A stretch of 64,000 bases of DNA from positions 1 through 64,000 of the forward strand of contig PKWL01000112.1 in assembly GCA_003133225.1 (NCBI GenBank), given 5' to 3'. Positions 43,362 to 51,008 of the stretch are shown piece after piece; position 1 is the stretch's first letter; the number at the start of each line of letters is the position of its first letter. The notes beneath the pieces are model-generated. The model did not search any database. It worked only from the letters and a program-made list of their open reading frames with translations, and had not been told where the DNA came from. Source of the stretch: Janthinobacterium sp. GTDB lineage: Bacteria > Pseudomonadota > Gammaproteobacteria > Burkholderiales > Burkholderiaceae_D. The translations under genes were made by a program, and so were the position numbers.

Positions 43362-44465
43362 TCATTTTGCCATGATAACCTGCCAGCCGCTTCCCCGCAG
43401 ATCGTCGTACTTCGCCGTCATCTTCGCCGTCTTATGACCCAGCATGACCTGGGCAAATTCGGGGCCGTACTGGTCCCGGTACAGGCGCTCGGACAGGCTG
43501 CGGATTTCATGGAATGACGGCGCGGTGCGCCCGGCCGCCGCCACGATACCCGCGGCCTCGACCGCGTCCTTGAATGCATTCGACAAACCGCTCACCGAGA
43601 TGCAGTCGCCGGGCAGCGCCGTCGAGCGCTTGACCCGGTGGTGAATCATGAACTGGCTGACCACGTCGTCGCGGCACTGGCGGACGGCGTCGGCAATCGA
43701 CATGCCGACGACAGCCAAGCTGATCGCCGCGTCCTGCTGCAGTCGCACTTTGCCTTGGGACTTGCCCTGCACCACGAACAGGTAGCCGTCGCGGTAGTCG
43801 GCGAATTTTGCCGTGGCGATGTCCTCGCGCCGCTGCGCCGTCATCAAAGCGAGGTCCATCGCGTTGGCCAGCCACACGGGGGCCTCGGCTTTGACTGCTA
43901 GGTACTGCTCGAAGGTCAGGCGTTCGCGCTTGACTTCATGGTCTGGAGTATAAGTGGCCGAGACGGGGTTCTTGCCGGCGTCGATCAGACCCTTGGTCTC
44001 GGCCATGCGGAACAGGTCAGAGAAACGCGAGCGCATGTTGGTGGCCGCACTGCCGCCGCTGGTTCTCTCCACTTCAGATAGGAACTCGGCAGCGTGCGCC
44101 GTGGTGATCGCTTTTAATGGCATCCAGGCAAAACTGGCAGACAAGATGCGCTTCAGAAACCCTTCCGCGTTGGCTACGGTGCCGGGCACAGGCTTGGCCT
44201 GGGCTATCCATTTTGTCTTATACTGCGGAACCCACTGAGCCAAGGTAAGTTGTTCCACGCCGGAGACCCACACGGCGAGAGAGGAGGGCGTCATGTTCGC
44301 CAGCACGGCATTGGCGGCTCGGGCTTCACGGAACGCGACGGCCTTATCCTTTCCAATTCCTTTCCTTTTTCCGCTCACAGGATTTCGATAAGTAAAATAT
44401 CCTTTAGGGTCCAAGTAAAGGTTCGGAGGAAAACCTTTTCTTTTAGGGGCTCGTACGGAACTCAT
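43362..44465 (-). CDS. int: tyrosine site-specific recombinase (lambda-type integrase)
   Basis: The 367-residue integrase has an N-terminal arm-binding domain like that of lambda Int (FPPNLYLDPKGYFTYRNPVSGK, residues 12-33), a core-binding domain and a catalytic domain. Catalytic residues visible are Arg in TAQRRED, His-x-x-Arg in HEIRSL, the LGHKT box and Tyr in AKYDDLRG. I chose the ATG at 44465, preceded by GGGAG that overlaps the end of xis. It integrates and excises the prophage. Confidence 0.95.
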   Translation of the reverse strand: MSSVRAPKRKGFPPNLYLDPKGYFTYRNPVSGKRKGIGKDKAVAFREARAANAVLANMTPSSLAVWVSGVEQLTLAQWVPQYKTKWIAQAKPVPGTVANAEGFLKRILSASFAWMPLKAITTAHAAEFLSEVERTSGGSAATNMRSRFSDLFRMAETKGLIDAGKNPVSATYTPDHEVKRERLTFEQYLAVKAEAPVWLANAMDLALMTAQRREDIATAKFADYRDGYLFVVQGKSQGKVRLQQDAAISLAVVGMSIADAVRQCRDDVVSQFMIHHRVKRSTALPGDCISVSGLSNAFKDAVEAAGIVAAAGRTAPSFHEIRSLSERLYRDQYGPEFAQVMLGHKTAKMTAKYDDLRGSGWQVIMAK

Positions 44466-44467
44466 CT

Positions 44468-44659
44468 CTAATCTCCCTGGTACTTCGCTTCTCGTTCGAC
44501 AAAGTACAGCTTCCCATACTTCACGGGTTGAGGAGTGATGCGGCCTTCTCTGGCCCATCTTCGGAGCGTGTTGACACATGGAGCATGTTCTCCGAGGAGC
44601 TGCTTCGCCCAGTCCACAAGAGTGAGAAGACGTGGAGATAAAGAGAGATTTTCGTTCAT
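44468..44659 (-). CDS. xis: excisionase (Xis-like winged-helix protein)
   Basis: The 63-residue basic protein has a MerR/Xis-type helix-turn-helix (VNTLRRWAREGRI) followed by a short wing (PVKYGKLYFVE), as in lambdoid excisionases. It is immediately upstream of int, and its stop lies three bases before the int start. It would bend attachment-site DNA and direct the integrase to excise. Confidence 0.88.
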   Translation of the reverse strand: MNENLSLSPRLLTLVDWAKQLLGEHAPCVNTLRRWAREGRITPQPVKYGKLYFVEREAKYQGD

Positions 44660-44718
44660 AAAGTTCTCGATAGTTCTGAGCTACTTATGAGCGAGTTCTT
44701 AGCTTCAGCCCATGTTCG

Positions 44719-45123
44719 CTATATTGTTGTCTGCACGGTGATTACAAACCTAGGAAGTTCGATTCGTATCGATCCCCCGCTCTCCGTAATAAGTATGTTG
44801 GGTCTTTTTAGCAGTGTCTCTTGACTACCTGCTTGAGGTTCGTAAATAATCTGTTCGCCCTCGGCCCGGACTGACTTCTCAGCCCCCTGTCTCCACGAGT
44901 ATGCCCAGCGCGAACCATCGTTCGCCGTCTTGGACACCGCCGGAGTTCTTGCTACCTTGCCCTTGCGCCACAACCCTCCGAGATAGTCCGAGACCCGGTT
45001 TGGACTCTTGGCTTGTCCTCGCACATCCTCACGGTCGTACAACTCGACGCAAGTGACTGGGTGATCTGCTTCCTTCAAAAGAGTCTCAAGCAACTCATAA
45101 AGTCCTGACTCTATCTTGCTCAT
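44719..45123 (-). CDS. phage protein, probable winged-helix DNA-binding
   Basis: The 134-residue protein has an N-terminal region that looks like a winged helix (LYELLETLLKEADHPVTCVE to VSDYLGGLWRKGKVAR), a linker and a beta-rich end. A strong AGGGGG ribosome site precedes the ATG. I do not recognise a named family. It could regulate the adjacent int-xis genes, but this is inference. Confidence 0.7.
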   Translation of the reverse strand: MSKIESGLYELLETLLKEADHPVTCVELYDREDVRGQAKSPNRVSDYLGGLWRKGKVARTPAVSKTANDGSRWAYSWRQGAEKSVRAEGEQIIYEPQAGSQETLLKRPNILITESGGSIRIELPRFVITVQTTI

Positions 45124-45147
45124 GAACTACCCCCTAAACGCCGGGGG

Positions 45148-45372
45148 CTACTCACTCCCCCGGTAATACTTACCATGGCTTTCAATTCGCTCCTGACAGG
45201 GAACGCAGTTGTAGTATCCTGCTTCGACCCTGGCCGGTTGAATGACTGCGCCACATGAACAGTCACCCTCGAAATCTTTAGGACGCTTTTGCGGCAGACG
45301 TGCTCTACTAATTCCGGCCTCTATTATAGAGTTCGTTAGCGCGTCTGCCAGTTCCAGAACCTTCTCGTCCAT
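45148..45372 (-). CDS. TraR/DksA-like zinc finger protein
   Basis: The 74-residue protein has a short N-terminal helix and a four-cysteine zinc finger (CSCG then CVPCQERIE), with the CQERIE ending typical of the TraR/DksA family. TraR proteins bind the RNA polymerase secondary channel and mimic DksA with ppGpp. The ATG at 45372 is preferred over a TTG two codons earlier. Confidence 0.8.
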   Translation of the reverse strand: MDEKVLELADALTNSIIEAGISRARLPQKRPKDFEGDCSCGAVIQPARVEAGYYNCVPCQERIESHGKYYRGSE

Positions 45373-45430
45373 CTTCAACCCATTTCTAAGTATATCAAGA
45401 ATCGACTAGCGTAGAACCATGAACCTTTTC

Positions 45431-45583
45431 TTAATGAAGGAGTTCATCAGCGCGTCGGCTAAGGCGAGGTGCATCCCGTCTATCGCTGATGCGCTTGGCT
45501 AAGTAAAGCAAGAGCAGGATCGTCGAGACGATACGGTAGGTCGCAGTGAGAACCCGGGCCGTTGTGAAAAGTGGCTCAAACAT
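45431..45583 (-). CDS. small phage membrane protein
   Basis: The 50-residue protein has one hydrophobic segment (residues 14-28, TYRIVSTILLLLYLA) and a basic tail. Its ATG overlaps the stop of the nuclease gene in TAATG, and GGAGG lies nine bases upstream. The frame upstream of this ATG is a shadow of the nuclease gene. Function unknown. Confidence 0.65.
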   Translation of the reverse strand: MFEPLFTTARVLTATYRIVSTILLLLYLAKRISDRRDAPRLSRRADELLH

Positions 45584-45987
45584 TAAGGGGGACCTCCGGT
45601 GGCGTTGGTAATCCACAGCGCAATCTCTGCACGGGATCGAATTTGTTTTTTGAACTGGAGGCAAGAGAGAGGTTTGAGCCAGTCCTTGTTCTCCAGGATG
45701 ACTCCGCCTTCCTTGCAGCCGACGATGACAGCGAGATAGCGCCCCTCCTTGATGCGCCCGTCGCCCCACTCGACTTGGAGCTTGGACAAGGTCACGTCGA
45801 CCTTCGTGGAGTCGCGCTTGGGCAGGATGACCCACTTGTATTCCACCCACAGGTCATCGTCCTGTCCAGAGAACCAGAAGTCCCACGGGCCGCCCAGGTA
45901 TGGGTTGAATGTCTTCATCCGGTACAGGCTCGGCGGGAGATGCTTATGCACCCCCGTGTAGAAGACGGTTTCAGACTTGGACGCCAT
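45583..45987 (-). CDS. putative PD-(D/E)XK phage nuclease
   Basis: The 134-residue protein has a region that reads like a restriction-endonuclease-fold core: PWDFWFSG with an Asp, then WVEYKW (Glu-x-Lys), then a helix with SKLQVEW. VRR-type and T7 endonuclease I-type nucleases share this layout. The assignment rests on motifs only. It starts two genes after the exonuclease gene, inside the coupled operon, and its gene is followed by the small membrane protein. Confidence 0.6.
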   Translation of the reverse strand: MASKSETVFYTGVHKHLPPSLYRMKTFNPYLGGPWDFWFSGQDDDLWVEYKWVILPKRDSTKVDVTLSKLQVEWGDGRIKEGRYLAVIVGCKEGGVILENKDWLKPLSCLQFKKQIRSRAEIALWITNATGGPP

Positions 45988-46313
45988 CAGCGCTTCTTCG
46001 GAACGAGCTGGCCGTTCTTCATCTCGGCGGGGATGACAAGCCCGATTGGCGGCAAGTCGGCAATAAGCCGGGTCTCGACCAGCTTGGAGTAGCCGATGAT
46101 GTCGTGCCAGTTGTCGATATAGTTCGGGTCGCCGTTCAGCATTCTGGCGATCTTGTCGGCAACAACGGTCAGCGCCTGCTTTTGGTCCGGTGCCAGCTTG
46201 GCCCAGCCAGCAGGAGCGCGCATGGCATCCTGGATGTTCTGGGCGATCACGGCATGGTCTTTGAACGCGCCGTAACGCGCGCCCCGTTCGGCTAGGGTGG
46301 CGTCGATGTTCAT
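45987..46313 (-). CDS. conserved phage protein, DUF6378-like
   Basis: The 108-residue protein carries the segments LAERGARYGAF, DKIARMLNGDPN and DNWHDIIGYSKLVE, which I associate with a common phage family (DUF6378) of unknown role. The ATG at 46313 overlaps the upstream stop by ATGA, and AAGG lies just before it. Confidence 0.75.
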   Translation of the reverse strand: MNIDATLAERGARYGAFKDHAVIAQNIQDAMRAPAGWAKLAPDQKQALTVVADKIARMLNGDPNYIDNWHDIIGYSKLVETRLIADLPPIGLVIPAEMKNGQLVPKKR

Positions 46314-46504
46314 ACCACCACCTTGTTCGTGTTCAGCCATTCCAGGAGGCCAGCCTTGTCGGTGGGAATCTCCTGCTCGGCGGTCTGGACATTCGTGAGG
46401 CCGTCTTTTTTCATGGCGACGCGGTGCTTGCTGGCGTCGGCCTGCGAGCCGGCCCAGTTCGATTCGACGGAGCCGTTCTCCCCCGTGGTTTGGTATAAGC
46501 GCAT
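46310..46504 (-). CDS. small phage protein of unknown function
   Basis: The 64-residue protein starts MRLYQTTGENG, with AAGGAG about 11 bases upstream. Its start overlaps the stop of the exonuclease gene (TAATG), and its stop overlaps the next start (ATGA). No family recognised. Confidence 0.65.
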   Translation of the reverse strand: MRLYQTTGENGSVESNWAGSQADASKHRVAMKKDGLTNVQTAEQEIPTDKAGLLEWLNTNKVVV

Positions 46505-47067
46505 TATGCTGCTCCTTTCTTCATCTCTTTGTAATATTCCTGGAGCTGACGGGCCTGGGTGACGGCATCGGTCAGCGCATTGTGTTTCAATACGTTCTCG
46601 ACCTTCGCCGCGTTCTTGGCGAACGGCAGTTTTTTCATGGTGCGAAAACAATTGGTGTTAAAAAACTTCCACGGCGCGTTCAAGCCGTGCGTGTGGTAGG
46701 CGTGCGCCAGCATCGGAATATCGAAGTCGGCGCCATTGCTCCAGACCTGATAGTCGGGCCGGTCGAAGAACGCCTGCAGCTCATCTAACGCCACGCCGAG
46801 CACGATCTTGGCCTCGCGGAACACGGCCTGCGCTGCCGGCGACTGCCCCATCCACCACAGCAGCGTGTCCTCGCCGATGTGCCTGCCGGCCTCGGTGTTG
46901 CTGTCGATCGACACCGACGCATAAAAGCCGTCGTTGTCGAGCGCATCCGAGTCAGGGTCGAACTTGACCGCCCCGATGCTGATGATCACCGAGTCGGCCC
47001 GTGTCCCTAAAGTTTCGAGATCAATCATTACGGCCGGCAGTTTTTTCTTACTTGCTACTTTACTCAT
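46504..47067 (-). CDS. 3'-5' exonuclease, DnaQ fold (RecE/exonuclease VIII-like)
   Basis: The 187-residue DEDDh exonuclease has Asp16 and Glu18 in MIDLETLG, an Asp in SNGADFDIPML near residue 114, and a final His-x4-Asp in HNALTDA. It resembles the phage exonuclease VIII-like group. It may process DNA ends for recombination or proofread for the polymerase, though the polymerase has its own exonuclease domain. A terminator lies just upstream of its start, so it may have its own promoter. Confidence 0.88.
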   Translation of the reverse strand: MSKVASKKKLPAVMIDLETLGTRADSVIISIGAVKFDPDSDALDNDGFYASVSIDSNTEAGRHIGEDTLLWWMGQSPAAQAVFREAKIVLGVALDELQAFFDRPDYQVWSNGADFDIPMLAHAYHTHGLNAPWKFFNTNCFRTMKKLPFAKNAAKVENVLKHNALTDAVTQARQLQEYYKEMKKGAA

Positions 47068-47077
47068 TTTTTGCCCG

Positions 47078-47109
47078 TAAAAAAGTCCCTGCGCTTTTGG
47101 CAGGGACTG
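47078..47109 (-). terminator. intrinsic terminator within the prophage operon
   Basis: On the minus strand AGTCCCTGC (47108-47100) pairs with GCAGGGACT (47092-47084) around a 7-base loop and is followed by TTTTTTA. It lies between the Ala-Lys-rich protein gene and the exonuclease gene, so it should lower transcription of the int-proximal genes. Confidence 0.88.
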
Positions 47110-47137
47110 TTCATCAGTACGACTGGGATCGCCGGTA

Positions 47138-47479
47138 TTACGCTGCTGCTTTTTCTTCCTTGTCGTTGCTGGCAGCGGGCATCGCCTTCTCGGCGGCGGC
47201 GACGGCCTTGTCAGCAGCGGTGACAGCCTTGCCCAGTTCCTTGATGTTGGCGGCGTGCGCCTTGGCGGCGGCGGTGAAACCCTTGGCCATTTCCTTGGCA
47301 GCGGCGTCGGCGGCCTTGACGGCTTCCTTGTCAGCCTTGGCGAACTCCTTCTCTGCCGCAGCGACGATTGCCAGTGCCGACTTGCGCGCTGCCTGAGCGT
47401 CTTTCAACGCGGTGGCTGCAGCCTTGCCAACTGCTTTGATTTCGGACTGGGACAAGATTTTCGATTGGATGCGTGCCAT
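47138..47479 (-). CDS. Ala/Lys-rich phage protein, histone H1-like composition
   Basis: The 113-residue protein is dominated by Ala, Lys and Glu in a long predicted helix (for example AAAEKEFAKADKEAVKAADAAA). The composition recalls histone H1-like and phasin-like proteins, so DNA binding or coiled-coil assembly is possible but unproven. The ATG at 47479 has AAGGAA upstream. A terminator follows, which suggests it is made in excess of the genes further left. Confidence 0.7.
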   Translation of the reverse strand: MARIQSKILSQSEIKAVGKAAATALKDAQAARKSALAIVAAAEKEFAKADKEAVKAADAAAKEMAKGFTAAAKAHAANIKELGKAVTAADKAVAAAEKAMPAASNDKEEKAAA

Positions 47480-47519
47480 GATGTATTTCCTTTTATTGTT
47501 TGTGCCCAAGCTGAAGGAT

Positions 47520-47744
47520 TCAGCCCGGTGCGCTATGTTTGTTGCGTAATCCCAACACGTACCCCAGCTCGTTGAGCCTTGCGGCCCGCGAGATGAGACG
47601 GTCGATGATCGATTTACGACGAGCAGACTGGGATTCGAGATCGAGGCATGCCAAGACCTCTTCCTCAGTCAGCTCGGGCAGAATTTTGTTCAGCCTAGCA
47701 ACCGAATCAAGGGCTTGTGACACATACCAATTTCGGACAGCCAT
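47520..47744 (-). CDS. small helical phage protein of unknown function
   Basis: The 74-residue protein starts MAVRNWYVSQALDS, with AGGAG upstream, and is predicted to be all helical, including LTEEEVLACLDLE. No family recognised. Confidence 0.65.
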   Translation of the reverse strand: MAVRNWYVSQALDSVARLNKILPELTEEEVLACLDLESQSARRKSIIDRLISRAARLNELGYVLGLRNKHSAPG

Positions 47745-47846
47745 ATTTGCTCCTGGGAAAGTGCGGTAATCCTACTCCTACATCTGCGGTTCGTCTACGT
47801 TAAATCTACTAGTTATCGTGGCAGACCTAACGTAGACAAAAGACTA

Positions 47847-48620
47847 CTATTTCCGCCGAGCAGGCATTGCGGCCTTTTTCTGCGGCGCGGGCGCTTCGTA
47901 CTGCGACACGTCCGGTTCCGTCAGCAGCCGGGCCATCGCTTCTTCCTTGCGGGCGAAGCAGGCTTCCAGGTTGTCGTTCGGCTGCGGATCGCCAAAGCGC
48001 AGCGAGGCGTAGGTCACGGAATCATCAAAACTGATTTCCGTGATGACCGAGACGGGCGGCAACTGGAAGCTGCGCACGACCGAGGTCACGTAGGCGTCGA
48101 ACGATTTCAACGCGGTCGGGGAGACCTTCAAAATCCACAGCGGGGTGTCCGCCGTGGCGCCGGGGGGCAGGACGGCCAGGACGCGGCCGTTCTTGCAGGC
48201 TTTGCCCTTGCCGTCGGAACCGAACTGGTTCATCGGACAGGCAGCGCAGCCGGCACTCTGCTTGACGGGGCTGTTGTCACTGGCGACGAGCGCGGTTGGA
48301 TTGCTGCCGATGGCGAAACAGGCTGGTGGGGAGATGTTGTCCTTATCGTAAGGGCCGTCATAGAACTGGTTCATCGACACGAAGTCAACAATGACCAGAT
48401 TGATCGGGCCGTTCGATTTGGTGCCGTCGGGGAACTCGAACTTCTTGTCCTGCGTGATGCGGATCGCATCGCCGCCGGGAGCACCGACGCGCGAGGCCAT
48501 ATCGGCGACTTCCTTGGCGAGCTGGGCGCGGATGTCGACGACCTGACCGCCGACGGCTTTCTTGACGGCAAGGGCCGTGCCGGTGGTCTTCGCGGGTGCT
48601 GCTGGTTTTTTCGTTGCCAT
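47847..48620 (-). CDS. conserved phage protein, possible ssDNA-binding
   Basis: The 257-residue protein has a basic Ala/Lys-rich N-terminus, a central region with CFAIGSNP and a cysteine cluster (CAACP, then KGKACKN), and a basic C-terminal tail. Such proteins occur near phage polymerase and helicase genes. A role as single-stranded DNA-binding protein is a guess from context. The four clustered cysteines could hold zinc. Confidence 0.65.
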   Translation of the reverse strand: MATKKPAAPAKTTGTALAVKKAVGGQVVDIRAQLAKEVADMASRVGAPGGDAIRITQDKKFEFPDGTKSNGPINLVIVDFVSMNQFYDGPYDKDNISPPACFAIGSNPTALVASDNSPVKQSAGCAACPMNQFGSDGKGKACKNGRVLAVLPPGATADTPLWILKVSPTALKSFDAYVTSVVRSFQLPPVSVITEISFDDSVTYASLRFGDPQPNDNLEACFARKEEAMARLLTEPDVSQYEAPAPQKKAAMPARRK

Positions 48621-48669
48621 AATTTCTTTCTTGGATTTTGCGGATTGAGTGGATTTCGCGGATTGAGAA

Positions 48670-49284
48670 CTACGCCTTTGCAGCCAGGCTGCGCAGGTTG
48701 ATCTTTCGCTTGGGAACTACGACATGAGCCCATGACTGGTTCGTCGCAATGCGGCTCATCTGGGTGTTACTGATACTAAATTCACGGGCTAGCTGGGTCT
48801 GGCTGCAAGAACCCAGCCTCCGTTTTATTTCTACTACTTGCTGCTGGGTTAATTTGGCGGTCTTGGTGATCTCTCCGTGGGAATGGCGCTTCTTCGAGAT
48901 CATGTCGTCGGTGTTATCCTGGGGAGTACCCAGGAATAGATGGCTCAGTTCGATGCAACGCCTGTTGTCGCACTCATGCAGCACCCATATACCCAGCGGG
49001 ATAGGGCCATTTGCGGCCTCCCAAACCAGCCGATGCACTATTTTTGTCTGATGGTTAAAAGTGGATTTACCGTAGCCGCCCTTGTTTAAGAGCCCAGTCC
49101 ATTCGAGACACCCGTTAGGTGCGCGTACGGCATACTTATCGATACGTGACTGCAACGATGGGATGACGCCCTTACTAAAGTGGCCCTTCCGATATTTCCG
49201 ATAGGTCCCAGCGACAAGCCCATTGGCCCTGTCGTTATATTTAATAAGGGAAGTGGCCGCTCCACAGCCGCATGCACAGATCAT
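48670..49284 (-). CDS. HNH homing endonuclease 1 with copied target C-terminus
   Basis: The 204-residue protein has an N-terminal cysteine cluster (CACGCG), an HNH nuclease core (IVHRLVWEA, VLHECDNRRC, HLFLGTPQDN) and a C-terminal helix-turn-helix (QTQLAREFSISNTQMSRI). Its last residues, RKINLRSLAAKA, repeat the C-terminus of the gene directly upstream (RKINLRSLAK). Its ATG overlaps that gene's TGA (ATGA), and its ribosome site GAGGAG lies inside that gene's final codons. It looks like a homing gene inserted into the 3' end of its neighbour. Confidence 0.88.
   Translation of the reverse strand: MICACGCGAATSLIKYNDRANGLVAGTYRKYRKGHFSKGVIPSLQSRIDKYAVRAPNGCLEWTGLLNKGGYGKSTFNHQTKIVHRLVWEAANGPIPLGIWVLHECDNRRCIELSHLFLGTPQDNTDDMISKKRHSHGEITKTAKLTQQQVVEIKRRLGSCSQTQLAREFSISNTQMSRIATNQSWAHVVVPKRKINLRSLAAKA
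48682..48708 (-). repeat. copied C-terminal coding segment, HNH gene 1
   Basis: This segment encodes nine residues, RKINLRSLA, identical in protein to those at 49287-49313 in the upstream gene. Seven of nine codons differ between the copies, all synonymously, with 8 base changes in 27. The copy here is GC-rich like the rest of the phage and is probably the original gene end. The copy in the upstream gene uses ATA, TTG, AGG and AGT. Confidence 0.85.
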
Positions 49285-49694
49285 TTAGCCAAACTCCTCA
49301 AATTTATTTTTCGACGTACAAACGGGGTGAGGCCCGGCAGAACTCCCTTTTGCTCGAAGATTTCTCGGGCGGCTACTTCTGATACACGGCGCTGGAACAA
49401 GTGGAAATACTTGGTCTTGGCGACGTACTTCGCAAACGCATCGAAGTCGGTGATGTTGAAACTGGTGGCCGAGCTGATCGACACGGAAGCCGACTTGCCC
49501 TTGCCAGTCTCCGATTCCTCTGCGTCCAGTCTTTCAAAGACGATAGACTCGGCGGCCGCAAGTTTCACCTCGATCTCCTTGACCTCGGCTTCCTTCGCCC
49601 GCTTCTGTTCCCGCAACTCCCATAGGGTGTCGATGGCTTTGCCGAGGGTGACGGCCTTGAGTGCGAGGACTTTTGTTACTGCTGCTGTTGCCAT
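49281..49694 (-). CDS. conserved phage protein, target of HNH gene 1
   Basis: The 137-residue protein has an N-terminal coiled coil (about residues 20-55, LWELREQKRAKEAEVKEIEV) and a C-terminal mixed domain (DFDAFAKYVAKTKYFHLFQRR). Function unknown. Its last ten codons, which encode RKINLRSLAK, look replaced: they use rare, AT-richer codons, and the presumed original end is now on the downstream HNH gene. Confidence 0.7.
   Translation of the reverse strand: MATAAVTKVLALKAVTLGKAIDTLWELREQKRAKEAEVKEIEVKLAAAESIVFERLDAEESETGKGKSASVSISSATSFNITDFDAFAKYVAKTKYFHLFQRRVSEVAAREIFEQKGVLPGLTPFVRRKINLRSLAK
49294..49299 (-). promoter_or_regulatory. ribosome binding site of HNH gene 1 inside recoded codons
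   Basis: GAGGAG spans the Leu-Arg-Ser codons TTG-AGG-AGT of the upstream gene and lies nine bases before the HNH ATG at 49284. In the other copy the same residues are encoded CTG-CGC-AGC, which has no such site. The recoding therefore created it. Confidence 0.75.
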
Positions 49695-49765
49695 GAATTG
49701 TACTCCGATCTAAGTTAGATTGTGTAAGATTGTTGTTTAAATCGTAGACTCAAGTTTGATGAAAA

Positions 49766-50092
49766 TCAGGTATGTACGGACCATGAGTGCTTGCTCTGGT
49801 CCCTGTCCAGGCTCACCGTGAACGCCGGGGCGCTGCCATCCAACGGCTGGCCCGGGCCGGAATAGATCAGGCCGCCATTGAACCAGCGGGAACCGTCCTC
49901 CCTCATCATCAGGAACTCGAAACTGTTGGGCGCGAAGTCGGCGTGCAGATGGCAGACGTTCTTGCCCGCGTTGTCGCCCCCGTACTGGGCCAAATAGTCG
50001 AGCCGCTCGGCGAACTTCAGGACGCAACCGTTGTCAATGGCAAACGCCATGACTTTGTCGAAACGCTCCTGGCAGTGGATGATCATGCTCAT
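49766..50092 (-). CDS. phage protein resembling DUF4120
   Basis: The 108-residue protein starts MSMIIHCQERFDKVM and has DFAPNSFEFLM and FNGGLIYSGPG segments that recall DUF4120, a family of unknown role. Its start overlaps the previous stop in ATGA. Confidence 0.65.
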   Translation of the reverse strand: MSMIIHCQERFDKVMAFAIDNGCVLKFAERLDYLAQYGGDNAGKNVCHLHADFAPNSFEFLMMREDGSRWFNGGLIYSGPGQPLDGSAPAFTVSLDRDQSKHSWSVHT

Positions 50093-50283
50093 TGTTCACT
50101 CTCCCATTCGTCAAGTTGGTCGGCAACCCAATTCCAGTAACCAGCGATCGTTTCATCGAGCATTACTGCCTCGCGCCAATCCTCCCGCGAGAAGTCTTCG
50201 CTGGGATGTTGACCATCACCCTGCGGACTGTACATGCGCTCCAACTGCTCGCCCGTCATGCCATAGTCTTTATGCTCGCTCAT
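50089..50283 (-). CDS. small acidic phage protein
   Basis: The 64-residue acidic protein ends NWVADQLDEWESEQ. It is linked to both neighbours by ATGA overlaps. No family recognised. The acidic charge is compatible with an inhibitor or DNA mimic, but nothing specific supports this. Confidence 0.65.
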   Translation of the reverse strand: MSEHKDYGMTGEQLERMYSPQGDGQHPSEDFSREDWREAVMLDETIAGYWNWVADQLDEWESEQ

Positions 50284-50966
50284 GCGAACTCCTTGAATTG
50301 GACGGTTGCGGTCGCGCCGATCTTCTTGGCGAACCAGTGGCCGGCGCCCACATATATCTTGTGCGGGTCCTTGGTCGGGTAAGGGGAGTAATCAACCTCG
50401 TCGAGCGGCACATCGAGGTTGTGCTCTACCCAGGCGAAAGTTAGGCCGTATCTGCCGCTCTTGACGCCGATCTTGAAGCGCAGCAGCAACTGGTCGCACA
50501 ACGCCTTGGCTTTCTTCTGCGCCCGGCGCACGGCGGGGATGTCAGTGATGGTCTCCAGCGCGATGGCCTTGACACTCGCCTTGTCGACCTTGCCGGCCGG
50601 GTCGAACCGCAGGTAGCCATTGACGCCGTTGAAGACGACACCATCGACCATGTACGCTTTCTCCGGGTAGGGTTTGCGCCCGTTGTAGAGCGGCAGGTTT
50701 TCCCGCCATAGCTGCTTGCCCGTCAAGTTGCCGATGGCGTTGAGCGTGGTCTGCGAAGCCCAGCCGGTGCAAATTTCGATCGACCCATCCGCGTAATAGC
50801 GCACGATGTCGGTGCGGTACTGCTGCACGGCCAGATGCGTGCCGCGGTCGAAGATGCGGATGCCGCCCGGAAGCGGCTTGCCCGCGCTTTTGTCCCGCGC
50901 GTGGCTCATGGCCTCGACGCAGTCCTTGTAGTTCATCCGGCTAAGATTGTTACCGCCTGATCCCAT
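50280..50966 (-). CDS. conserved phage protein of unknown function
   Basis: The 228-residue, probably mixed alpha-beta protein has an early SHARDKSAGKPLPGG segment and a repeated beta pattern (FDRGTHLAVQQYRTDIVRYYADG). The start is uncertain: ATG at 50966 or the Met ten residues later. An AAGGAG site lies upstream. It follows the polymerase gene in the operon. Confidence 0.65.
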   Translation of the reverse strand: MGSGGNNLSRMNYKDCVEAMSHARDKSAGKPLPGGIRIFDRGTHLAVQQYRTDIVRYYADGSIEICTGWASQTTLNAIGNLTGKQLWRENLPLYNGRKPYPEKAYMVDGVVFNGVNGYLRFDPAGKVDKASVKAIALETITDIPAVRRAQKKAKALCDQLLLRFKIGVKSGRYGLTFAWVEHNLDVPLDEVDYSPYPTKDPHKIYVGAGHWFAKKIGATATVQFKEFA

Positions 50967-51008
50967 CCCATATCTTTCTCCTTAGTTATGGTTGCTACGT
51001 TGAAAAAT

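Noticed and set aside
48670-49284. Group I intron or intein around HNH gene 1
   Set aside because: No intron core or splice motifs are seen. Both the HNH gene and the target have intact frames with their own stop codons, so this is gene insertion rather than splicing.
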